Source: Hexactinellida sp. DTS-2022 | Lineage: Eukaryota; Porifera; Hexactinellida | Reading direction: 5' to 3' | Assembly: GCA_028753945.1 (NCBI GenBank) | Contig: JAPNXP010000017.1 | Location: 1,116,001-1,180,000, forward strand | DNA length: 64,000 nucleotides | In this document: piece after piece, positions 10,328-22,694 of the stretch | Numbering within the stretch: the stretch's first letter is position 1 | How the letters are laid out: each line of letters begins with the position of its first letter | Translations under genes and position numbers: made by a program | Notes under the pieces: generated by a model | Seen by the model: the letters and a program-made list of their open reading frames with translations, nothing else | Database searches by the model: none | What the model was told of the DNA's origin: nothing

Positions 10328-13300
10328 ATGGCAGACGAACTGGATGTGGACGCTATGCTGGAGGCTCCAATCACTAAGCATGTAAGCGTGCTAGCACCTT
10401 GCACTCGTATTTCAAATACGCATTGATTAGTATTGAATTTACTTATCTATCTGCCAACACCTTTTTAATATAAAACCCGACTTCGAATATGTAAATGGTG
10501 AAAATATTTAAAAAAATAGCTTTGCCAGTGTCTGTGAATTATATTAGAAAAGTTGTTGGCCAATATATAATTAATTCTAAATAATTATATTTGTAGAATG
10601 AGAGAGAGTCTCGAGAAGACCGATCTAGAAAGAAGTGAGTTGTGTGTGTCGTATTATGCACTATATAATGCTATGCTATATATGTATTGTAGCTATGTAT
10701 GCTATGTAATGCTGTATTGTATTGTGTGTATATGTATACTGTATGCTATGTAATGCTGTATTGTATTGTGTGTATATGTATACTGTATGCTATGTAATGC
10801 TGTATTGTATTGTGTGTATATGTATACTGTATGCTATGTATGCTGTATGCTATAGTTAGTATAGTATATGATATGTATTGTACTCATAGGCGTCAAGTTT
10901 TGGAATATATAATCAAAGATGGGGGGGGGGCCCACTTGGGGGGGTCTGGGGGGGGCCACTGGGAGGTTTGCTAAATGTTTCCAGATTTGTTTCTTCAGAA
11001 ACAAAATCTGGATATATTGAGTAAACAAACGTGATTCTCACCCTCTATCATGCCTTGGTCGCAGTGTTCGGAAAAAACCGCCCTTTTCTAGAAAAGACCG
11101 GGGCAGGTGGAAAAAACCGCCCTTTTCTGGACTTTTCTGCCTTTTTCTATTGACTGGCCTACGCGTAATTAATATACGTATTTCGGTGTATTTAGTGGTT
11201 AATCCACTAACCTTTGTATAACATTAGGGATCCACTCTCAAAAGTCCTAAATTTAACAATCGTTGGCACTAGAAGTGTAGAATCTCTTTATAATATCTGT
11301 CTCTTGCATATAGAAGCTGACCATAAATGGGCCTATAGTGTTGCCATATATGGTCATAAGTGGTTTTTTCCAAATTTACTGCCCTTTTCCGGGGTGGAAA
11401 AAACCGGTTTTTCCGGTTTTTTCCAGGGGGTTTTTTCCGGGGTGGTCTTTTCTGGCAAACACTGCTTGGTCGATCAAAAGGACCACTTTCGTACAAAAAT
11501 TAAATCCACCGAAAGGTCCGGGAGGTCGCTACCAGTGAACCCCCAAGCCCCCAATCAGCAATATGGGGGGGGCCGGCCCCCCCCAGCCCCCCCCCAATAA
11601 AAATCATGGGGGGGAGCGGCCCCCCCCCAAAACCCCAAACTTGGCGCCTATGATTGTACTGTATGTTGTATGCTGTATGCTATACGTATATTGTATACTG
11701 TATTGTACTGTATATTGTATACTATATTGTATACTATATTGTACTGTATGCTGTACGCTATATGCTATGTATTGTATACTGTACTGTATGTTATATGCTA
11801 TGTATTGTATACTGTACTGTATGCTGTATGCTATGTATTGTATGCTGTATAGACACAAGCACTACAGGTCCCGGTCTCCCCGCCACCACGGGGACAGCAG
11901 GGAGAGACACATAGAGCACAGGGAGAGGGGCAGAGACAGGGATAGGAGGTGAGTACTGGTGCCTGCTAAGGGCTAACTCTCATACAAGGATAGTTAACGA
12001 GCGCTTCGGTCTCAGTCGCTTTGTGACGGAGATCTCAACCGCTACGCGGTCTCGCTTTTTTCAATAGCAATAAATATTTACATTAAAAATATGGAAAATG
12101 AATTCGTAATCAGCATGCTTGTCTACCTTATCTAACATTTGGAAGTTAGTCTTTAGGTTCATTTTGAATTTTAATAGATTTGATTACCTATTTTTTGAAA
12201 CAACAAACAACAATAATACATATCCATATTAGATATTTATAAATACCAAATTCGAAACCAGCATATTTGTTTACCTATTATAACATTTGGAAGTTAGTCT
12301 CTATCTCAAATCTAAATGCGGTTCTTTTCCCCCATCTCTCAATACAATCCGGACGAACAAACAAACAAATTAATTAATTGTCCTGTAGCCATATGCGTCG
12401 TAAATACGAGGGGCGGTACTTCGGCCCGTCCGGACACTGAAATATAGGGCCTTGCATCCGCGTCGTAAAAATGAAGGTTTGCTCTTAGGGCTGCCCGGCC
12501 AATGAAATCCAAGGCAGTAGTTCGATCTACCTCTATGTAAGTGTGTTATCATTCATACCTGCCGTAAAGGGATTGCAACTATTTTTGCTGTTATTTAGTA
12601 CATTTGTACAGGGAATTTTAGTTTGGACAAAATTAGTGATTTTGAGTACAATAATACCAAAAAATGTCTACAGCAGCATTTTGTTTGTGTAAATTAACAG
12701 TTCTTATTCAAGCGTTCAAGCGTTCATGCGTAGAGGGATTCCCTTTACACTCTAGTATATAATTAAATGTTTTCTCCTTTCTTAAGTGATTAATTTGATT
12801 ATGTCAACCTTAACCTATATAAATAGCATTTTTGTATATACTTCTTGCAATGCTTTCTGCATTGACAACATGAATGCAATATCTTAGTGTAATAAGCATA
12901 TAGGGATTCCCCAGACCATTAGAAGACGGACATCTTTTACCTAGCTTATTTGTACTGCCTAATAAGTCTCAGGATTTATATGAGAATGTGGGAAGCATTC
13001 AAACAACTCTGTCCACATGGTTGCCCTACTTCAGCTAATTGACCGAAAAGGCTGCTGCAAATGCATTTTAAAACTTCTGGCTACATACTCATATATTAGG
13101 ATGTTTCTTCCACTTGACACAAATACTATACGTATTCAGAAAAATCAAACCAGAAGGATTACAGAATTATTATCAGCAAAACGAGAACTTTCGATACAAA
13201 TCAAACAATTGTCTGCACCACCTTGTGATGTCCTAAATCGTTTTGCTATAGTGGTTTCTAGGTAAACTTTCGTTGACACGATGATTTAAAAAAAAATACT

Positions 13301-16300
13301 TAGATCTTCAACATCTGTGCCAGGTTGCATTATTTATTTTCTACTATTCCAAAGCTTTCTTGGTACCGATATTAAGTTGCACTGGAGTTTATTTAACTTT
13401 AAACTCTAACATCTCTTCATTTCCTTTTTGCATTCGTATTCGAAATCTGCACAAGACTAGATTATCCTATACCGTAATCGACTTATGATTGGCATTGTCC
13501 CATAGGTATGCGGTATCTAAATACAAATTTCTGAGAGATTATCGGCTTCAATTGACTTACCTGCTTTTCGTAGCCCACTCAACTGAAAGCTGAACATACA
13601 ATGGATAGTCTCTTCCGAATATGATCGAGAACACAACTTGTTCCAAGTAATCATGCCAGTTTTCCTGTTTTGTATCCAACATATTCATTATGTATCGTTT
13701 AATAGTTTTGTTATAAGCTCATCGAGTCCATTCGCTTGAGGATGATACTGGCGTTTGCTACGTTTGCTGTTGTATGTTTGCTGTAATTCCTTCATAACAT
13801 TATTGATTAATTATCTTCCATAAATTTATCTGAAAGAATTTCAATAGGAGCACATTGTCTGTTTATTTTGAGAACAGGCCCTTTGCATTCTCTTCTGCGA
13901 CTTCCATTTTAACGGACGAGCTTCAATGTACTTAGTGAACTAGTCTGTAACTGCAAGGTTGTACTTGTATCCAGAAGAAGGGAACTTAGGTTTGCAGGAT
14001 CCATTCCTAGTTTAAACCAAGGTTCTGCCACAGTTTTAATCGGCGTAGAGGATCATTAGGAGACTTAAGGAACAATTTATGATAAATTCGTTCCAGCCGG
14101 AACCAATTTTGAGCAGGAACAAATATGCCAAAACATAGCGAAGCATAGTTTGGACAATGGAGTAACTACTAATATGCTACATTCAGAAGATTTATGGAAA
14201 ATAATTTTAAACATCCGTTTTGACAATGCCACCTAAAGCTTATTTAATTTGATACGATAGTTAATATACTATATAAGTGATCAGTTAATTACCTACGCAT
14301 TCCTTCTCCCCACAGCCCTGCTAGAAGGCCGCTCAGAGACGGGAGCGACAGCAGGGGGAGGCCCGGGCCCGGGAGAGAGCTCGACAGGTCTCCGAGTCCG
14401 AGGGAGAGATTCCGCGCGAGGCCAAGGGAACCTTCCCGGTCTCCCGTGCGACGCTCCTTCGAGAAGGAGCGAGCCATGCGAGAGCTCAGGCGGATGGTCA
14501 CACCCAAGTGAGGAGATCATAACTCATAGCCCATTTAATGTACTACAGTAGACTCTAGTTAATGCTAACCCAGGGGGCCGCGAATAGTCGTATTAATGGG
14601 AATTTAGCTTTAATCGGAGACTATTCGGAGTCACTTGCATCCATTGTATGGGCAAATGCATAGGTATCCACCTTGTTTGTTCAAAAATCTATCGCCGAGC
14701 AATCAAATTCAAATTCATTTTTTTGCCATAGGCATTCCCACAACTCTATGATATATCTTGGCTACCTTACTTTGGGTAGGGGAATTAAAATTTTGTACTC
14801 CTTAGCCGATATTTCACCTATCCGTCTTTGTATTACTACTATTAACGAGTGTCTACTGTGTTTAGCGATCAATAATATAAACTGTACGAGGAGTTTCAAA
14901 ATGTTTGTTGATCTGTGAGTAGAAGTGAAGAGGTATATAAACAAATAATTACCTTCGTGACGTCACAGCATCTCTATGTAGGTCGGGAAGGTCGATTCTC
15001 CCCGAGCCGGGGCCTGACGCGGCCGAGAGAGACAGCCGGACTGTAATGGTGATGCAGGTAGGAGCTCACACGAGCGAGAGGGACATAGAGCACTTCTTCC
15101 TCAAAGTAGGACAGGTCAGTGCAGCCATGTCTCATGGTATTTGTGTAGATTCAAGTAACTTGAGCGATTTGATTAAGTCAATGCTCTTCTTCTTTCAAAG
15201 TAACTTGTCTCTATTTTATCAAAAAAATAGGATATAATATACTTATATAACTTCACTTCAGTTAACATACTAACAAAGGGCAATAAATATTTAGGTTTGT
15301 TTTCCTAGATTCGTATTTATAGGTAGAAGATGTTCGTATGATCTCAGATAGGAACTCGAGACGCTCGAAAGGAATAGCGTACGTAGAGTTTACAAACGAG
15401 ATCTCAGTGGGTCTGGCTATTGCCATGACCGGACAGAAATTGACCGGACAACCTGTCATCATTCAGGCTACACAAGCTGAGAAGAATAGGTTAAACCGAT
15501 TTACAGCACTCTAATAATCCATAATTCTAAAACGTAGTTGTTTATACTACATATTAAATAATGGAATTACAGTCGACTCCGCTTAATAGAGTCACCTCGG
15601 GACCAGGTTAGTTTGACTCGATTAAGCGGAGAAATCTATTAACCGAAAATATTTTAAGCCAAAATGTAATTCCGTCCTATAAAATCTGTGAAATTTTGAC
15701 CCGATTAAGCGGAGAAATCTATTAATCGGTGGCACTATTAAGCGGAGTCGACTGTACTTATATATCGGCCAATACCTTTTCTAATGTAAATTCCAGGTTC
15801 TCCCAGGGTTTTATATTGAAAAGGTGTTGGCAGATATATAATTAATCCTGGCGCCATTAAATATTATAGATTTTTCTACTACCTACTTCATAGCTATAAC
15901 CAATCTACTTAGAGATGTTAATTCGTATTATTTACATAGGATAGCAGAGTTGAACGAGAAGCTAAAGAAGGCCAGCCTCGGTCCCACAAAGGTCTACATC
16001 TCAGATCTACATAGTAATATCGATGAGACTATGATAAAAGCAGTGCTCGAGTCATTTGGCCAGGTGAGACTGTGAGAGCACCTGCATTGTTAATACAGCA
16101 ACTCATGCATTTGACCCGTTTATACAGATATCCCGAACGTATCAATTTATTTGCTGTTCGTTCCGCGCTACTGGCGATTTCACATCTTGCAATAAGACTT
16201 AAAGCCTCACTTATAGTAATGTAATTTATACAGTATAATCTCGTTAGTATGAACACCAGGGAACAGTCAAAATGCTTCTGCCTTATCCGGAATTCGTATT

Positions 16301-18465
16301 AAAGTGTCATTTGTATTCAAAAGGCTTTGCAGGGGACTGAAATAGTGTTCGTATTATACCGAGTTTTCGTATTATCCGTGTTCACAATAACGAGGTTCTA
16401 CTGTAGTAGTTACGTAGATGGAATAATACTTTAAAGAAATTTCTGATTACGAATCCTTCGTCTTCGTATTCAGAATTCCATTCAATTACCAATGTTGTTG
16501 ATTGATAGCTCAAATTGTTATTCTAGGTCGAGACTGTTGATATTGTGTGTGATCCTACTGGGAAGTCTAGAGGAACTGCAATAGCTGAGGTAACATTCGC
16601 ATTAACTTAGGATTATGTTTATGTATAAAGTTATACTATATGCCCTGCATAATACGTATTACGTGGGGATGCTTCATGTATTCAAACTGGAATTTTCTTA
16701 TTAATTTATGGTATATCCAATATATTTATTTATGTGGTAAATAATGTACCGAAGTATTATCAGAGCTAACATGTTAGTAGTACGTATTATGTAGTTATAA
16801 TAATATATTTCCCCTGTCATGCACAGGGGGATTATATTTAGTCCCAAAGCGAGCATTTAATGTTATTTATCTTCCTCTAAGAGCAAGTTTGCCTATTAAC
16901 AAACAAATTTCGTGCAAATACGCGAATGCCACTGTATATATATGGGTATTATAGGTCATACGCGAGGGGTATTTCATGTATTATACAACTTTGATGATAA
17001 GTAATTCAATACATTTACAAACCTACTATACTTAAGTGGATCCAGTTAAGTTATAGTTAATGTTTGTTAGTTCAAAGAGCCTGAAGCTGCCCGACAGGCT
17101 TCCGAGCACCTGAATGGATTTGTGTTGGCTGGTAAGTCTATAACAGTAACACACGTGACTGACAACCTGCATCTCGAGTCGCTTGTGAACACAGCCGGCG
17201 GCATGGGGATAATGGACCTAGAGGACATCGACAGAACTGGGATTGGCATGACGTCTCTGTCGAGAGCTAACCTCATGGCTAAGCTATCTCTGACTCACAA
17301 TGCCGGTAATTAGCCTATTATTTATTCTTGTACGTATCTACTGGTGATACATCGTAGGAGACGTATAACACGGACACTGAAATAAGGTTAAGGAGTATAA
17401 GGTTTAATCCCCCAGCCTAAACAAATGCATGGAAGTGATTCTGGTTGACATGAATTTACAGATAAAACGAACAAACTACTGTATTATTGAATTTATTAAA
17501 ATACTCTTTATTTACCATTCCTACTTACTAGCTAAAAAGCACACTTGAATTGAAATTTAACCCAAGAAAACAATAAGCGCCGGGCACTTACTCAGGGAAA
17601 TACGGTGGATTATTATTATTATTTATTAATAGGATTAATAGTCCCTGGACTGGGAACCTCTACCAGCGCTCTCACTGCTCCCTCCAACTACATATCTTCT
17701 TGCTTCGTTCTGGAGAATATGTTCATTCCGTGAGTAATTTCTTATCTATCAATTAATATCCCAACAGTTGTTTTATAAATTACAGTAAACTCCCCTTCTA
17801 ACCAAGTATTATCCGCTTATATGTTATGACAAAGGAATTAAATTTAAGTATTACTTAATTGCAATAGGAACAAGGAAACAGATAACAATTGGGACGCTGA
17901 GATACGAGACGACGTGCTTAGGGAGTGTATGAACTTCGGACATACATACCATATACACGTGGACAAGAACTCACAGGTTAGTATTAATCAGTAGAGGCGA
18001 GAACATATTAATATAGACACAGTACATAGTATGTTGTATTCTGTAGGGAAATATTTATGTGAAAGCTCAAACTCCTTCTATTGCCGCTCAGATTGTAAAT
18101 GCTCTCACTGGCAAGTTCTTCTCAGGTATTACTTATAGTATACTATTTATTATTAATTCCAGTAGACTCGTTGATTCGAACACGGATAAGGCGAAATATC
18201 AGTTAAGGAGTACAAAATTTAATTCCCCTAGGCCATAGCATATATAAATGCATGCAAAAGTCTTTAGAGAATTCATCCGAATTTCGAAGTTGGTCCCTTG
18301 GTTGTTCGTATTAACAACTCTACTGTAACTGCATTGCTGTTTAACTTTGTTTTTTTGTTTCTAGGCAGACTTGTGAAGTCTCATTACATTCCAGAGCTGA
18401 ACTACCATTCTCTCTTCCCCACCTCTCTCAATGTGAATATACCCCTGAAGCTAGCCAGTATATAG
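10328..18465 (+). CDS. RBM39: RBM39/CAPER RNA-binding splicing factor, 13 coding exons
   Basis: SR-like splicing factor and transcription coactivator of the U2AF65-related family; nuclear. Exons read from the sequence, all bounded by AG and GT with compatible phases: 10328-10381, 10597-10634, 11853-11948, 14316-14507, 14982-15114, 15323-15489, 15940-16063, 16527-16589, 17071-17305, 17633-17729, 17868-17976, 18047-18125, 18365-18465. They total 1488 bases, 495 residues. The N-terminus MADELDVDAMLEAP matches the family start. An RS/R-rich region follows (exons 2-4), then RRM1 (RDSRTVMVMQ; SKGIAYVEF), RRM2 (KVYISDL; RNP1 is the atypical SRGTAIAEF), the linker LTHNAGL, and the C-terminal UHM-type RRM3 (SCFVLENMF, IHVDKNSQGNIYVKAQT, ending HSLFPTS). 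An in-frame ATG at 10232 would add 32 hydrophobic residues; I reject it because the family starts at 10328. Introns run from 70 to 2367 bases and many hold MITEs. Confidence 0.93.
10443..10573. mobile_element. Small MITE in RBM39 intron 1
   Basis: Imperfect inverted ends TATCTGCCAACACCTTTTTA and AAAAGTTGTTGGCCAATATA. The same ends, better preserved, flank 15760-15845 in intron 6 of the same gene. It ends 24 bases before exon 2. Confidence 0.6.
10685..10860. repeat. Tandem 44-bp TGTA-rich repeat in RBM39 intron 2
   Basis: Three to four near-identical units of about 44 bases containing TGTATGCTATGTAATGCTG, followed on the other side of the hAT insertion (11660-11850) by further TGTACTGTATGCTATG-type variants. 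The intron is thus a single low-complexity tract split by a transposon, running right up to the exon 3 acceptor. Confidence 0.8.
10885..11652. mobile_element. Non-autonomous hAT element in RBM39 intron 2
   Basis: Ends CATAGGCGTCAAGTTTTGG and CCAAACTTGGCGCCTATG, with an exact 8-bp target duplication ATTGTACT at 10877-10884 and 11653-11660. Contains G- and C-rich runs near both ends and an internal palindromic set of AAAAAACCGCCCTTTTC motifs (about 11070-11460). No transposase. Confidence 0.88.
11998..12378 (-). mobile_element. Helitron-like fragment in RBM39 intron 3
   Basis: Minus-strand copy. Its 3' end reads GAAGCGCTCG followed by T, preceded by a decayed terminal hairpin (GTCACAAAGCGAC on the minus strand). 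The inner part carries AGGTTCATTTTGAATTTTAATA and the (TTTG)n-rich 5' segment shared with 29976-30370, 38880-39730 and 52685-52890. Boundaries at the 5' side are approximate. Confidence 0.6.
12380..12545. repeat. Dispersed repeat in RBM39 intron 3
   Basis: Segment with TCGTAAATACGAGG, CTTCGGCCCG and GGACACTGAAATATAGGGCC is shared in order with 59375-59470 (TCGTAAATACGAGG, CTTCGGCCCC, GGACAATGAAATATAGGGCC). Family unknown. The remainder of intron 3 (12546-14315) has no gene I recognise. Confidence 0.6.
14545..14859. mobile_element. pogo/Tigger-like MITE in RBM39 intron 4
   Basis: Ends ACAGTAGACTCTAGTTAAT and ATTAACGAGTGTCTACTGT face each other over 315 bases, typical of the CAGT-ending pogo/Tigger group. 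No coding capacity. Confidence 0.65.
15570..15754. mobile_element. pogo/Tigger-like MITE in RBM39 intron 6
   Basis: Perfect ends CAGTCGACTCCGCTTAAT and ATTAAGCGGAGTCGACTG, flanked by TA on both sides. 185 bases; TTAAGCGGAG motifs recur internally. Immediately followed by the MITE at 15760-15845. Confidence 0.85.
15760..15845. mobile_element. Small MITE in RBM39 intron 6
   Basis: Ends TATATCGGCCAATACCTTTT and AAAAGGTGTTGGCAGATATA enclose a short AT-rich centre. Same family as 10443-10573. Confidence 0.65.
16231..16403. mobile_element. pogo/Tigger-like MITE in RBM39 intron 7
   Basis: Ends CAGTATAATCTCGTTAGTAT and the complementary CACAATAACGAGGTTCTACTG, flanked by TA. Internally shares GAACACCAGGGA and CCTTATCCGGAATTCGTATT with the element at 3645-4062. 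Confidence 0.8.
18160..18330. mobile_element. pogo/Tigger-like MITE in RBM39 intron 12
   Basis: Ends CAGTAGACTCGTTGATTCGA and TTCGTATTAACAACTCTACTG with CACGGATAAGG inside, the same family as in introns 4 and 7. It fills most of the 239-base intron. Confidence 0.65.
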
Positions 18466-20076
18466 CGTCCTGTTGTTGTTCTGTTCTCTGTACTTAGCTG
18501 TGTTTGTTAATTGTTTTTTTGTCATGTGTACACCTGAATACTAGTATAAGTGTACTTCGTTCAGAATTTTGTTCTTTCCAAATAATAATAATTTGTTAGA
18601 CATTAATTAATTAATTGATACAATACGACGTCCATTGGTTTTAATGCTATTTGGTTAGGTTGAATAATTAGTTAATACTTCATATACGGTGTACTTATAA
18701 ATAACCGTTTCCAATTGCATATATTATTGGAAACGGGCTTTTAGTATGGGAAAAAATCTGAACTCTACAAAGCTCAGCTCTATAAGGATTCTCAAAGACT
18801 TATAAACTCAATCGGGAAGAAGTTAACAGGAATTGCCTTGCCCATACCTTGCCTAATCATGTTTGCTGATTGCGAACTTTGAATTTATACATTTCTAAGA
18901 TTAATGGTCTTAGTTCTTTGAATATATTGGCAGGACTACAGTTTTCAACTATTTACTTGTATAAATAAATAAAATAAGTGAACAACATCTAGAGAATTTG
19001 TCCAGAACAGACATTGGGTCACTTTGAAAAGTAATTAAACACATACAAATACAAATAAAAATGTATTTGAGCCATGTCTTATACACCTCTGAAATATATG
19101 TAACAATCATTCGATCTTAGCTTCATGTCTCGTGCTGAAACAATCTCAACTTAATTTCCTGCAATTTCAATACAGTGGAACCTCTATAAGTGGGGGAGCT
19201 GGGACGGGGAAAATTTCAATTGCCCCCCATTCCCCGGTTATAAAATTCAATTGGAAAAACATTATATATGCTATATTATACAAAATATTCATATAACACA
19301 CACATTAATGCACGTTCTAGTTCTTATTTGTATATTATGACAATTTAGTTAACTGCTGATCTACACTAGGTGATTTCTTCTAAAAACATCAGAGTAGATC
19401 AATCGAAAATATTTTTTCTGTAGAACTTTTGAGTCGATTTATTGGAAATATTGTATTATTTTATAAGAATCATGTTAGGATTTCCCCACTTATGGAGGTT
19501 CCCCATTTATAGAGACCCCACTTATAGAGGTTGCACTGTACTAGCAACTTTTTATCCCACGACAGTAGTTGTGTTCTACGCTTTTATTGTTACTAGCGCG
19601 CTTCGCTTGCTAGGTCGCTTCGTGGCAGAACATACCAACCGCGAAGCGGTTGGTGTGTGGTTTATACACTTCTAACATGCATTATAAAGCGTAATAAAAT
19701 AGGCCTAAATAGTGAAATTTTAATGATTACATCATCATGTGATAATGAGTTAGCATAGTGGCGATCTGGTGTGACCAACGTGTCCGCATCATTAATGTAC
19801 ATGTTCTATTAAATTTTCAGATTTTTATCTCTTAGAGGGCGAGAATTATGCGCGATTAAGTGAATTTTCAGGGTTCTCGAAATGTGACAATGACGTCATA
19901 ACTTGTCGAGGTGTGAGAAATTTTGAGTGGAAACCTCAACTAGTTGGCGGGTGCCAAAAGTTACCCCTATATGCCAAAAATCCCATTTGGAAACCGTCCA
20001 CTTTCTTCAATCAACTCGTAACATACAAACAAATATATACACACACCCACATACCCAGGCTTGTGTTTTAATAGTA
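18466..20076. other. Gene-free region downstream of RBM39
   Basis: RBM39 3' UTR at the start, then repeats. No protein-coding segment recognised. About 19690-19945 is related to 44600-44840 and 29520-29600 (shared AAATTTTAATGATTAC, ATAATGAGTTAGCAT). About 19585-19676 carries GC-rich palindromes, including ACCGCGAAGCGGT. Confidence 0.5.
19173..19538. mobile_element. pogo/Tigger-like MITE
   Basis: Ends CAGTGGAACCTCTATAAGTG and CACTTATAGAGGTTGCACTG (one mismatch), flanked by TA. Multiple internal CCACTTATAGAGG / CCCCATTTATAG copies toward the right end. Confidence 0.8.
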
Positions 20077-20377
20077 CGAGCCCTTCGGTCTCGGACGCTT
20101 CGCGACGCATCACTCTCTCACAAAAGTCCTTCGCGACTTTTGTTCGTTCGTGTTAGGCACTACGCGATATAATTAACGGCCGCTTCGCGGCCTTTCTCTC
20201 CCCAAAAGCAATAATATTAATAATGAGTTCACCTGTGGCCGTGCCTAAAATTCATTTTTGGTTTTGATTAGTTACTGTAATTTGTTTTGGGAAATTATGT
20301 TTGTAAGTTATTCTCATTGCTCATTAGTTAATAATTATTAGTTAATTAATAGCTCAATCTATATATTAAAAGAGGAA

Positions 20378-20406
20378 TTGTTGTGTGTGTGTGTGTGTGT
20401 GTGTGT
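20378..20406. repeat. (TG)n microsatellite at Helitron-like 5' end
   Basis: Dinucleotide tract about 25 bases inside the 5' end of copy A. Homologous tracts of different length occur at 37835-37882 and, on the other strand, 42328-42360. Confidence 0.85.
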
Positions 20407-21102
20407 GGGGATGTTTGTCCGTAATTGATTGGAAAGACTACGAGTCCCAGAAAGCTGAAAATTTGTATACAGGGGTAATTTTGTACTGCGACAACGATCT
20501 ATTGGTTTTTGAATCAAAATAACGGGATTATGACGTCACAGTTGCGAAAAACAGATATTTTGTACTAGCTTCCCAATTTTGCTCCGATTTGTAGAAAATT
20601 CAAATCATTAGACGTACACTAAATTTCTACACCTGATAGCAGTTCACGAATTCCCATCTTTTCTTCTGATTGTGACACAGTTAATTAATTAGTCCCTGCA
20701 CTAATCAACCATAAATAGTGTATCGTACCAACACAGGTATAGCAAAGTGCAAAATCGATTTTCGATTGTGTTCTATTGCAAACAATTCAAAGTAAGAGTA
20801 ATTAACGAAAGTTATTAGTTAAAATGTATCATATTATTCTTAGCACTATGTGGGTGATCTGATTTGTTTGGTTAACAAGAATGCACTCGAGTAGTTAACT
20901 TCTCTGATGCATTGTTTATTTATTACACCTATATTGGCTTCCTTTTAATAAGACAATTAATGGAATTACGTAATTTCTAACCTATACTGAAATTAAGAAA
21001 TTAATTAAATCAAGGATTTAGGATCTGTCTAATTATGAGATTGATTATGTTTATTATTACGTACTATCAATTAAATCAAATATTTTACAACCCTGGATTT
21101 AA

Positions 21103-21184
21103 CCTCTGCATAATAATGGTTTAATGGTGAGAATAAGACCGCGAAGCGGTCTTATTCTCATCTTTAAACCATTATTATGCAGAG
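21103..21184. repeat. 80-base hairpin tipped by GCGAAGC
   Basis: The two halves (CTCTGCATAATAATGG... and its complement) pair over about 38 bases with two mismatches around a GAA triloop at 21143-21145. Equivalent hairpins lie at 21798-21878 and 41613-41693, always about 420-550 bases inside the 3' end of this Helitron-like family once insertions are removed. Confidence 0.85.
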
Positions 21185-21797
21185 ATTAAATCCAGGCTAA
21201 GTAAATTACTTTGCAATACAATATACTGAAATAAATAATTGGGTATAATTTATCAGCCACGGGTTTCAATTTATTTGAGCTAACAAGCTAACCTTTTAAT
21301 GGAGCTGAAATGAGCTACCTTAATTAAGAATTATTGAGCCAATATCATATATTATTAACTAATAATTAATAACTAATAAGTAATGAGAATAACATACATA
21401 ACACATCATTTCCTAAACAAGTTACATTAACGAATCACAACCCAGAATTAATTTAAGCGCGCCTTAAGTAGTGTGTGTAATATACTAGCCACAGGTTAAC
21501 TTATTTATTATTAATATTACTGTCTTTTAGAGGAGGGAAAGGCCGCGAAGCGGCCGTTAATTGCATCGCGTAGTGCCTAACACGAACGAACAAAGGTCGC
21601 GAAGCGACCTTTGTGAGAGAGTGATCCGTCGCGAAGCGACCGAGACCGAAGGGCTCGTAATTCTTAAAGGTAGCTGGTTCAGCTATATTAAAACGTTAGC
21701 TTGTTAGCTCAAATAAATTGAGACCTGTGTTGGTAAATTATACGCAATTAATTAATTTCAGTAATTTGCAAAGTAATTTACCAACTCTGGATTTAAT

Positions 21798-21878
21798 CTC
21801 TGCATAATAATGGTTTAAAGATGAGAATAAGACCGCTTCGCGGTCTTATTCTCACCATTAAACCATTATTATGCAGAG
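21798..21878. repeat. 80-base hairpin tipped by GCTTCGC
   Basis: Minus-strand counterpart of the 21103-21184 hairpin, belonging to the outer composite copy. The core GACCGCTTCGCGGTC sits at 21831-21845. Confidence 0.85.
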
Positions 21879-22151
21879 GTACATTCAGGGTTGCAAAATA
21901 TTTGATTTAATAGTAATAAACATTTATACATCCCTCCATAAACTATTTATTTTACAGGAGCTGGTTTAGTGAATTATTTAATCTAATTGATAGGAATAAT
22001 TAACATAGTAAATCTCATCGTTAAGCAGACCAAAATCTTAGATAAAGTTAGATTACTTAACTTAATTCATTTCTAGTAGAAATCCTAGGTTCTATTGATA
22101 ATCTTATAATAGAAGCCAATATAGGTGTAATAAATAAACAATGCATTAGAG

Positions 22152-22620
22152 CAGTGTTTCTCAAAACATTTCAGCGCCCGGGGGGCGCTGAAATGTTGTT
22201 GGGAGGCGGCGATCCAGCAAGGGGGCGCTAAGGGGTTACAGAACACGAAACAGAAATACGATCTCACGTCAAAACAGCGATAACATATTCCTAATATTAA
22301 GTAACTAACAAAAACTATATAAAACTGCAAGGAACAGAGCCTTAACAGTGATAATTACTATTGTATTGATTAACGAAAGCCAGTCCTCTCTATAATTTCA
22401 ATATAAATACGCACAAATCTAAACCGAATAGAATTGATAAACTCGATCGAATAAATGAATAGTAAAGAAATGTAGACTATAGTGCTGATTCATTAAATCA
22501 AATACGGATTTGTTAAACGAATACAAAATGTAATATTGAGACTTAGTGGAGGGGGGGGGCGGTATCGAGGGTAAATTGTTGACAGGGGGCGCTGTACTAA
22601 AAAAAGTTTGAGAAACACTG
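22152..22620. mobile_element. Non-autonomous hAT element
   Basis: Ends CAGTGTTTCTCAAA and TTTGAGAAACACTG with an exact 8-bp duplication CATTAGAG at 22144-22151 and 22621-22628. The related copy at 41960-41990 has the same site without the insert, giving an independent empty site. 469 bases, no transposase. Confidence 0.92.
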
Positions 22621-22694
22621 CATTAGAGACTCTAAGCGCATACTTGTTGACCAAACAAATCAGATTGATAGTAATATACTTATGTGATTGACGT

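Larger units (their letters stand above)
20358..21657 (+). mobile_element. Helitron-like non-autonomous element, copy A (1300 bp)
   Basis: Starts TCTATATATTAAAAGAGG after A, ends GAAGGGCTCG before T. The uninterrupted site exists at 41452-41472 (AGCTCAA joined directly to TAATTCTTAAGG), showing insertion exactly between A and T with no target duplication, the Helitron hallmark. The 5' end is followed by a (TG)n tract. Near the 3' end are three hairpins with the GCGAAGC core (21541, 21598, 21630), the last about 16 bases from the end. An 80-base near-perfect hairpin lies at 21103-21184. The 3' tetranucleotide CTCG departs from the usual CTRR. No Rep/helicase. Confidence 0.85.

Noticed and set aside
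11563..11952. Overlapping Y/C/L-rich open frames in RBM39 intron 2
   Set aside because: They read through the TGTA tandem repeat and part of exon 3; products are artefacts of low-complexity DNA.
20077..21660. Structured GC-rich block as a tRNA-derived SINE or non-coding RNA gene
   Set aside because: No A/B box promoter, no poly-A or simple tail, and its ends match the Helitron-like 3' terminus at eight sites.
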